From the NCBI GenBank assembly GCA_963734435.1, contig CAVTHA010000010.1, positions 393,987-457,986 of the forward strand: 64,000 nucleotides of DNA, written 5' to 3'. The DNA comes from Bog-756 sp963734435. Its GTDB lineage: Bacteria; Actinomycetota; Acidimicrobiia; Acidimicrobiales; RAAP-2. A program made the translations under genes and the position numbers. Positions 55,194-61,720 of this stretch are shown here, piece after piece (positions within the stretch are counted from its first letter, which is position 1; every line of letters begins with the position of its first letter). The notes beneath the pieces are model-generated. The model was not told the DNA's origin and made no database searches. It saw only the letters and a list, made by a program, of their open reading frames with translations.

Positions 55194-55423
55194 AAAGGCC
55201 ACTGTCGCATGCCCGCAGCGTGAAGGCGGCCATTTCAAGATGACCGGGATCTCGCTGCCGAACACCTGAGCGCGTGGGATGAGAACCTGCCGGGTATGTG
55301 CACGAGGTCCTCGCCCTGGCCTCGGGAAATCTCCAACAGCAGGCGGGGGTCCAGAACAAGCCAAGAACGCGCCGGTTCGTTGAGACGACATCGAGTCCTC
55401 CCTCGTCTGCACCAGCGGCCAGG

Positions 55424-56182
55424 TCAGACAAGGACGGAGCCACCAGCGACGTCCAGGGTGACTCCGCTGATCCACGCCGACCGGCCCGACGCGAGGTACA
55501 GAGCCGCTTGGGCCACATCGTCGGGCACGCCGAGACGCTGGATGGGATGGGCCAGGCGGAGCTGCTCTTGGACCTCCAGAGGGATCTGCTGCTGGTTGCG
55601 CTCGGTGAGGATGGTTTCGGGGGCGATGCAGTTGGCGCGCACTCCGGCCGGTCCGGCTTGGAGGGCGAGCTCCTTGGTGAGAAGTTCGATACCGGCCTTG
55701 GCGGCGGCGTAGGCGATGGGAGATTGAGCGGTGGGGCGACGAGCGGCAGCTGACGACATGGTGATGATAGTGCCCTGGCCACGTTGCTTCATGCCGGGAA
55801 GGAACGCTTTGATGGTGAGGAAGGTGGCGGTGAGGTTGGTGTCGACGGACTCCCGCCACTCGGCCTCATTGAGCTGTTCGAGTGGGCCAGGCGGCACCGT
55901 GCTGCCACCAGCGTTGGCAACCACGATGTCAACTGGACCCAGCCGCTGTTCGATCACCTCTCGCATGGCCTCCACTTGGTCGTATCGGGTCAGGTCGCAT
56001 CTAGTAGCCAGCGCCTGCCCGCCCGCCTCCTCGATCTGGGTGGTGACGGCCGCCACAGCGTCAGGGTCGCGACCGTGGACCGCCACAGCGGCGCCTTCGG
56101 TCGCGAAGAGCTTGGCGATGGCGGCACCTATGCCGCGCGAGCTTCCGGTCACTAGCGCGCTACGGCCTTGCAGATCTCCCAC
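55424..56182 (-). CDS. FabG-like short-chain dehydrogenase
   Basis: 252 residues, GTG start with AGGAGGAAAG. Cofactor loop GSSRGIGAAIAKLFATEG, CDLTRYDQVEAM, VANAGGSTVPPGPLEQLNEA, MSSAAARRPTAQSPIAYAAA with the YAAAK catalytic pair, and the ISGVTLDVAGGSVLV end. NAD(P)-dependent alcohol/ketone conversion; the substrate is unknown. Confidence 0.92.
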   Translation of the reverse strand: MGDLQGRSALVTGSSRGIGAAIAKLFATEGAAVAVHGRDPDAVAAVTTQIEEAGGQALATRCDLTRYDQVEAMREVIEQRLGPVDIVVANAGGSTVPPGPLEQLNEAEWRESVDTNLTATFLTIKAFLPGMKQRGQGTIITMSSAAARRPTAQSPIAYAAAKAGIELLTKELALQAGPAGVRANCIAPETILTERNQQQIPLEVQEQLRLAHPIQRLGVPDDVAQAALYLASGRSAWISGVTLDVAGGSVLV

Positions 56183-56307
56183 TGTCTTTCCTCCTGCTCG
56201 TTTCGTTGCGTGTCGTGGTCGTGGGCGTTCGTCAAACCTGGTTGACCTCGAGTGTCATGACTCCTCCTTGGTGTTCGAAGGCAGTGAGTCGGTCACTGTG
56301 GATCCAC

Positions 56308-56724
56308 CTAGCAGGTGGGTGGAGGGCTGGCCACGATGGGCAGCGGGGGCGCCCCGGGGGTTCCCGCGATGAAGCTCATGTGGATGCCGACCATCAGCCA
56401 ACGCTCGGCTTGGCGCACGACGGCAAGGGTCACCCGAACTGCCTCGAAGGGGAGCGAGCTGCCCTGTAGGGTGCCTCGTCCCACCTGGCGGGCCGTAATC
56501 ACTGCGGCCTCGCCGTAGCGGCGTGACTGGATCTCCTCGAGCTCGAAGCTCTCATACGCGAGGCCGCCGGCGAAGCGAGCCAACCACGCACCCTTGGGGA
56601 GGACAAACCCGAGAGGGCCCACACCCAGGAAATCGTCAGTGAGGAGCCCTTCGAGGCAGCTGGTGTCGCCAAGACTTTCGGCGTCGGTCCACTCGGCGAG
56701 GAAATCGTCGATCGCCTGGTTCAT
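56308..56724 (-). CDS. SnoaL/NTF2-like nuclear-transport-factor-fold protein
   Basis: 138 residues: NQAIDDFLAEWTDAESLGDT, CLEGLLTDDFLGVGPLGFVL, LEEIQSRRYGEAAVITARQV, and VRVTLAVVRQAERWLMVGIH. The cone-shaped DUF4440-like fold is common in small stress proteins, sometimes as an isomerase or ligand binder. It is divergent from a MarR gene with a good palindrome between them, so probably MarR-controlled. Confidence 0.87.
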   Translation of the reverse strand: MNQAIDDFLAEWTDAESLGDTSCLEGLLTDDFLGVGPLGFVLPKGAWLARFAGGLAYESFELEEIQSRRYGEAAVITARQVGRGTLQGSSLPFEAVRVTLAVVRQAERWLMVGIHMSFIAGTPGAPPLPIVASPPPTC

Positions 56725-56835
56725 GGGAACACCAGCGCCAGCCAGCGACGGGACGGCCCCGAATCCTCCGACCGGACCAGCTGGGGTCTCTCTTCAAGAA
56801 GTGTGCTCACACCGATCTACCTTAGGCCGCTGAGA

Positions 56836-56849
56836 CTTTGATGTCAAAG
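56836..56849. promoter_or_regulatory. palindrome CTTTGA-TG-TCAAAG, MarR operator candidate
   Basis: A perfect 14-base dyad in the 160-base gap between divergent SnoaL-like and MarR genes, followed by a further TTTGAT half-site. Confidence 0.6.
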
Positions 56850-56886
56850 GGTTTGATCTCGATGGCTGCCCGGCTAGGATGGCGCC

Positions 56887-57357
56887 ATGCCACCAGCCCG
56901 CCCCCCCATCGGCCTGCATCTGACCCACGCGGCGCGGACTGTCAGCCGGGCCTTCGACGATGCCCTGGCCGACGCCAGAGGATCACTGCCCGTATGGCTG
57001 GTGCTTCTCAACCTCAAGGCGAACCCTCGTGGCTCCCAGCGGGAGATCGCCGAGGCGATAGGGGTCACCGAGGCGACCCTCACCCACCACCTCAACAGCA
57101 TGGACGCCGACGGGCTCATCACTCGCCGCAGGGATCCGACCAACCGGCGGGTCCACTTGCTGGAGCTGACAGATGGCGGCGAATCGGCGTTCACCCGGCT
57201 GCGCAGCGCGGCGGTCGCTTTTGACCGCCGACTGCGGCGCGGGGTGAACGACGAGGAGGTTGGACAGCTGCAGGGCCTGCTCGACCGGCTCGCCGCCAAC
57301 GTTGGCACCGAGCTGGACCGCACCCCACCATGGGCCGGCCTGGTCGAAACCGCGTAG
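56887..57357 (+). CDS. MarR-family regulator
   Basis: 156 residues: GLHLTHAARTVSRAFDDALA, WLVLLNLKANPRGSQREIAE, AIGVTEATLTHHLNSMDADG (recognition helix) and LITRRRDPTNRRVHLLELTD (wing). No upstream AGGAGG, with the ATG close to the palindrome. It likely represses the divergent SnoaL-like gene and itself. Confidence 0.92.
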   Translation: MPPARPPIGLHLTHAARTVSRAFDDALADARGSLPVWLVLLNLKANPRGSQREIAEAIGVTEATLTHHLNSMDADGLITRRRDPTNRRVHLLELTDGGESAFTRLRSAAVAFDRRLRRGVNDEEVGQLQGLLDRLAANVGTELDRTPPWAGLVETA

Positions 57358-57380
57358 CGCTCGTGAAGCTGTGCGCTACG
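57353..57380 (+). terminator. hairpin at the end of the MarR gene
   Basis: CGTAGCGC and GCGCTACG form an eight-base-pair stem with a 12-base loop, spanning the stop codon. No U-run. Possible terminator. Confidence 0.35.
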
Positions 57381-57478
57381 GCTTTCGCATTGTCGGTGCC
57401 ATCCTCTCGACGATGACGCGTCACAGGCGGCGCTTCTATTTCGTCTGACAAGGGAATGATGAGACGCAAGGAGCAGTC

Positions 57479-58441
57479 ATGAAGGTCTTCGTAGCCGGCG
57501 CAACAGGTGTTCTCGGCAGAGCGCTCGTCCCTCTCCTCGTGGCGCAAGGCCACGAGGTGGTCGGGATGACCAGGAGCTCATCGAAGCAGGACCTGGTGCA
57601 CAGCCTGGGGGCGCGCCCGGTCGTGGCCGACGCTCTCGACCCCGACGCGGTCGCGCAGGCGGTGGGGTCCGCCGAGCCCGAGGTGATCGTGCATCAGCTC
57701 ACGGCGCTGTCCGGAAAGATGTCCGTGAGGGACATGCGGCACCCCGAGCGCTCCCCCTTGGCGACCATGACCAACCGACTGCGTACCGAGGCGACGGACC
57801 ATCTCCTGGCCGCCGGCCGCGCCGTGGGGGCACGGCGCTTCGTGGCGCAGAGCTTCGCGGCTTTTCGATGGGCCCGCACAGGCGGTCCGGTGCAGACCGA
57901 GGCCGATCCCCTCGATTCCAACCCGCCGGCCGCGCTGCGGGTTCCGCTGGTGGGCATCCTCCATGTGGAGCGGGCGGTGACGACTATCGAGTGGGGCGAG
58001 GGTCTCGTGTTGCGCTATGGCGGTTTTTACGGTCCAGGGACGGCGATCAGCCGGGCTCCGGATGCGGCGATGGCGGCGCTGGTCCGCAAGCGTCGGTTCC
58101 CGATCGTCGGCGACGGTGGTGGCGTCTGGTCGCACGTCCACATCGACGACGCCGCGGCCGCGACCGTCGCCGCTGTCGACCATGGCCAGCCGGGTATCTA
58201 CAACATTGTCGACGACGAGCCCGCGCCGATTCGTGAGTGGCTGCCGGTGCTGGCGAGCGCGCTGGATGCCAAGCCACCGAGGCGTATCCCACGCTGGCTG
58301 GGGCGGCTGGCAGCCGGTGAGGCGGCAACGCTCATGATGACCGACGGGCGGGGTGCCTCGAACGCGAAGGCCAAGCGCGAGCTCGGCTGGCAGCCGCACT
58401 ATGCGAGCTGGCGGCTGGGCTTCGCGCAGGGACTCGGCTGA
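57479..58441 (+). CDS. NAD-dependent epimerase/dehydratase
   Basis: 320 residues, extended SDR: MKVFVAGATGVLGRALVPLL (NAD loop), GARPVVADALDPDAVAQAVG, VIVHQLTALSGKMSVRDMRH, RRFVAQSFAAFRWARTGGPV, YNIVDDEPAPIREWLPVLAS. The usual YxxxK is not obvious; this subgroup (near SigJ/ECF41 genes) often lacks it. GCAAGGAG precedes the ATG. It is followed after three bases by a sigma-factor remnant: this is the epimerase of the ECF41-COE arrangement. Confidence 0.88.
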   Translation: MKVFVAGATGVLGRALVPLLVAQGHEVVGMTRSSSKQDLVHSLGARPVVADALDPDAVAQAVGSAEPEVIVHQLTALSGKMSVRDMRHPERSPLATMTNRLRTEATDHLLAAGRAVGARRFVAQSFAAFRWARTGGPVQTEADPLDSNPPAALRVPLVGILHVERAVTTIEWGEGLVLRYGGFYGPGTAISRAPDAAMAALVRKRRFPIVGDGGGVWSHVHIDDAAAATVAAVDHGQPGIYNIVDDEPAPIREWLPVLASALDAKPPRRIPRWLGRLAAGEAATLMMTDGRGASNAKAKRELGWQPHYASWRLGFAQGLG

Positions 58442-58444
58442 GCC

Positions 58445-58640
58445 ATGACCGAGAAGGAGTTCGACGAGCTTCGCCCATCGGCGTTTGCCATCGCCTACCG
58501 GATGCTGAGCACGTGACCGAGGCGGAGGACGTGGCGGCAGGAGGGGTTCCTCCGGCTGTACCGGGTGCGCGAGGGCGGCGAGCGGTTCGAGTCGCCTCGC
58601 TCGTACCGGTCGACGGTGGTCTCACGGCTCGCTCGACCAT
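58445..58640 (+). pseudogene. SigJ/ECF41-type sigma factor, N-terminal remnant
   Basis: MTEKEFDELRPSAFAIAYRM, a stop at 58514, then in other frames VTEAEDV, QEGFLRLYRVREGGERFESP and RSYRSTVVSRLA, the region 2 of SigJ-like factors. Beyond this nothing of the gene is left; region 4 and the SnoaL tail are missing. Linked to the upstream epimerase by three bases. Confidence 0.65.
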
Positions 58641-58691
58641 TGCTCCCGTCCCCATATGGAGGAGGCCTCCGACCGACCTCTCGGGGTGGGT

Positions 58692-58970
58692 TCAACCGAT
58701 GTTGTGCGGACCGCCCTCGACCGAAGCAACCGGACAGTCGGCGATCGGTGCCGGAAGGCGCGCCGGTCGACTCGAATATGCGATCCTCGGCGCCGTCCAC
58801 GACGAGCACGGGAACGTCAGTCTTCGGCAGGTCGGCGGCGGCAGTCGGTCAGCCAGCTGTCGACGCACGCGTCGGTGGCGAGGAGTGACCAGCCGGCCGC
58901 CACATTGAAGCACGTCTGCCATGCCGGGTCGCTGATCCAGGTGCCACGGAGGACATCGAGGTTGTACAAA
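58692..58970 (-). pseudogene. alpha/beta hydrolase (haloperoxidase-like), 3' remnant
   Basis: On the minus strand NLDVLRGTWISDPAWQTCFN, VAAGWSLLATDACVDSWLTD, VPVLVVDGAEDRI (acid residue region) and ASVEGGPHNIG (catalytic His) can be read over frame changes. This is the C-terminal third of non-heme chloroperoxidase-type hydrolases. The nucleophile part is missing and the tryptophan expected after HNIG is a TGA, with THPE continuing after it. So it carries a nonsense change as well as a truncation. Confidence 0.6.
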
Positions 58971-59078
58971 ATTCTTGAGGATCTCCTTTCCCGGGTTCCC
59001 GCTGAGCGCGGGTTCGAGTACGACGGCGCGCCGCCCCGGCCACGGCACCAGCCACGGCCGGGGTGAGCGCGACATCGG

Positions 59079-59753
59079 TCACGCCGGCAGATCACTCCCG
59101 GCCTGCTCCGCCAACATGTAGGAGGCATACCAGGCGGGCCAGTCCTCGTCTTCGCTCGACCGGTGGAAAAGATGCGAACGCCCCGTGCGCTTCTGGTGCT
59201 CGACATGGGCCGTCTCTGCGCGCCGAAGCGCGCTCTCCAGGTCTTCCTCGGACGAGAATGCCATTTCCGTGGGGTCGATCCGGCCTGGGAGCCGAGTGGT
59301 GACCTCCTGGACGAGCCACAAATTGCCGTCGGGATCGTTGAAGGAGAAGAAAGACCCGTAGCTGGTGCGCTCGGGGTCGGGACCGGGTTGCCGGGCCTCG
59401 GCGGGGAAACGGCGGGCCGTGCCACACGTCGCTCACGTCGATGCCAATGCCAACGAGTCCCTCGTGGGCCGCCTCGATGTCGGAGACGATCAGCCCGCCC
59501 TCGGCCGAGCCTGGCTCGGCCGTTGTGAGTCCGTTGCCGAAAGTGATCGAGGTCCCCGAGTATGGGGTGTGAACTGGACGATGCGGAGGCCGTCGAGCGG
59601 AGCGACGTCATCGTCGAACCTCCAACCCAGTCGCTCGTAGAACCTCTTGGATCGGTCGACGTCGGACACTGGGATGACCTGGATTTCGAGCTTCATGTTG
59701 ACCTTGCGAACGCTCGTCTCGCCGGTGACGTTGTGTACATAGGTTGCGGTCAT
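59079..59753 (-). CDS. VOC-family protein with C-terminal extension, frameshifted
   Basis: About 225 residues, ATG 59753 after AGGAG. MTATYVHNVTGETSVRKVNM leader, KLEIQVIPVSDVDRSKRFYE, LGWRFDDDVAPLDGLRIVQF, later in other frames VSDVWHGPPFP, FNDPDGNLWLVQEVTTRLPG, then a tail beyond the VOC domain (EDLESALRRAETAHVEHQKR, DEDWPAWYASYMLAEQAG). Frames break near 59555 and again around 59300-59450. The tail is a separate small helical module seen on some actinobacterial VOC proteins. Paralogue-like to 4546-5046. Confidence 0.75.
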
Positions 59754-59869
59754 GGCTATCTCCTGCATTGTGTTAGGCCGGAATGGCTTCGGTTTGGGCG
59801 TTGTCCTCGAGTATCAGGGTCGCACTTCGGGCCACCCGTCGCGCCCGTAGCAGTCCCTGGTCCACGCTC

Positions 59870-60281
59870 TAATCCACTGGCGTCACACGCTCCAGCTGTA
59901 CTTCCTGTGCGCGCACCCGTCCCTGACACCGCCTTCGGACGTCGCGGACGCTGCGCGCGGTCGGCGGCCTGACCACGCGTCAGATCGCCCAGGCCTACCT
60001 CGTGCCCGAAGCGACCATGGCCCAGCGCATCAGTAGGGCCAAGCGGACCGTCTCCGGCGTCCCGTTCAACCAGCCCGGTGACGTCGCCACATTGCTGCGC
60101 GTGCTCTACCTGCTCTTCAACGAGGGCTACTCCGGCGACGTCGACCTCGCCGGCGAGGCGATCCGGCTCACGCGTCAGCTGGCAGCCAAGACCAACCATG
60201 AGGAGGCCGGCGCCCAACCTCCCCGAACGCGACCACCTCACGCGACAGGCCGCACGGCTCAACGCGGAGCTGCGCAGTTGA
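59870..60281 (+). pseudogene. ECF42-type sigma factor remnant with internal deletion
   Basis: HTLQLYFLCAHPSLTPPS, then LRAVGGLTTRQIAQAYLVPE, ATMAQRISRAKRTVSGVPFN, VLYLLFNEGYSGDVDLAGEA and IRLTRQL are region 4 and the start of the C-terminal domain. They are joined to LPERDHLTRQAARLNAELR, the very end of such proteins, with the 170 or so residues between them gone. Region 2 is also missing. So a dead copy of the type present at 51316-52546. Confidence 0.7.
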
Positions 60282-60448
60282 GGGGTGGGCGGCAGGCATT
60301 CACCGACCCGATAGGGGCGGTCCGCTAACCCTGTTGGCTGGCCGACCGCGTCACTTGACCGTCACGAGCCCGAAGACCCCGTGCTCTTGGCTCCTGCCCG
60401 GCGATCACCCCGAGCCGTACCGAGCGGCATGGGATGCGGGTGCATCTA

Positions 60449-60478
60449 TTGACAGTATGTATACCCGCAGCGTATGCT
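60449..60478 (+). promoter_or_regulatory. promoter of the PadR-ABC operon, leaderless
   Basis: TTGACA (60449-60454), 18 bases, TATGCT (60473-60478). The ATG is at 60486, seven bases past the -10, so the transcript should start at the start codon. The spacer contains GTATGTATAC and, overlapping the -10, GTATGC; such ATAC/GTAT dyads are usual PadR sites. Confidence 0.75.
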
Positions 60479-60485
60479 CTGAGAT

Positions 60486-61010
60486 ATGAGCGTTCCCATG
60501 GCCCTCCTCGGGCTCCTCGACCGCGAACCGAGCCACGGCTATGAACTGAAGCGCGACTACGACGCGTATTTAGCTCGGGGCAGGCCGCTTCCCTTCGGCC
60601 AGGTGTACGCCACCCTCGCCCGTCTGGCGAGAGATGGGAAGGCCACTGCCGGGGGGGCTGAGCCCGGGGCCGGTCCGGACCGCAAGCGCTACACCATCAC
60701 CGCGACCGGGAAGACCGAGGTCGAGGCGTGGCTGGCGGAGCCCATCCCGGCCGAGCCCTACCTCCAGACCGACCTCTTCGTGAAGATCGTGCTCTTGCTC
60801 ATGCTCGGCCGCCGGGCGGAGGAGTACCTCGACGCGCAGCGGGCCGCGGATCTCCAGCGGATGCGCGAGCTCACCGAGCTCAAGCAACGGGACAGCCTCG
60901 TCGACGCCCTTCTCGCCGATCACGGTCTCTTCCACCTGGAAGCCGACCTGCGCTGGATCGACCTCACCGAAGCGCGACTGGCGGCGCTCGCCGAGGAGGT
61001 GGCGTCATGA
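60486..61010 (+). CDS. PadR-family regulator
   Basis: 174 residues: MALLGLLDREPSHGYELKRD, PFGQVYATLARLARDGKATA, RYTITATGKTEVEAWLAEPI and a C-terminal coiled-coil YLDAQRAADLQRMRELTELK. Winged-helix repressor that senses drugs or phenolics. Its stop overlaps the start of the ABC ATPase (ATGA); it probably represses the whole operon. Confidence 0.93.
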   Translation: MSVPMALLGLLDREPSHGYELKRDYDAYLARGRPLPFGQVYATLARLARDGKATAGGAEPGAGPDRKRYTITATGKTEVEAWLAEPIPAEPYLQTDLFVKIVLLLMLGRRAEEYLDAQRAADLQRMRELTELKQRDSLVDALLADHGLFHLEADLRWIDLTEARLAALAEEVAS

Positions 61011-61720
61011 CGGTAGCCAACGGTTCCCTGATCCAAGCCGGAGGGGTGGTCATCGAGGGGCGAAATCTCGTGCTCTCCTTCGGGGAGACCCCGGCGCTCC
61101 GCGGGGCGAGTCTTGCCGTGAAGCGTGGCGAGATCGTCGCTGTGATGGGTCCCAGCGGCTCGGGCAAGTCGACGCTGCTCCACTGCCTGGCGGGCATTCT
61201 CGTTCCGGACTCCGGCGAGGTCTACTTCGACGGTCAGCGCCTCGACACGATGCGGGAGGGCGAGCGCTCCAGGCTGCGGCGTGATCGCTTCGGCTTTGTG
61301 TTCCAGTTCGGCCAGCTCGTGCCGGAGCTGACCGCCGAGGAGAACGTAGCGCTGCCGCTATTGCTCGGTGGCACGCACCGTGAGAAGGCCCTCCGCGAAG
61401 CGCGGAGCTGGTTCGAACAGCTCGAGCTCGAAGGCATGGAGCACCATCGCACCGGCGAGATGTCCGGCGGCCAATCGCAGCGCGTCGCCCTGGCGTGTGG
61501 TCTCGTCGCTCATCCCGACGTGCTGTTCGCGGACGAACCGACCGGCTCACTCGACTCGCTGAACGGAGAGATGGTCATGGGTCTGTTGACGCGCGCTGCG
61601 CGCGACCAGGGATCAACGGTGATACTCGTCACGCATGAACCCCGAGTTGCCGCTTACGCCGACCGCGAGGTGATCGTCCGTGACGGGCGCGTGACCTCGA
61701 TGGAACAGGTCTCGCAATGA
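61007..61720 (+). CDS. MacB/LolD-type ABC transporter ATPase
   Basis: 237 residues: Walker A GPSGSGKST, Q-loop FGFVFQFGQLVPELTAEENV, signature MSGGQSQRVAL, Walker B VLFADEPTGSLD, and THEPRVAAYADREVIVRDGR. The FVFQF...LTAEENVALPLLL pattern is typical for ATPases serving FtsX-type permeases. Coupled by ATGA on both sides. Confidence 0.95.
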   Translation: MTVANGSLIQAGGVVIEGRNLVLSFGETPALRGASLAVKRGEIVAVMGPSGSGKSTLLHCLAGILVPDSGEVYFDGQRLDTMREGERSRLRRDRFGFVFQFGQLVPELTAEENVALPLLLGGTHREKALREARSWFEQLELEGMEHHRTGEMSGGQSQRVALACGLVAHPDVLFADEPTGSLDSLNGEMVMGLLTRAARDQGSTVILVTHEPRVAAYADREVIVRDGRVTSMEQVSQ

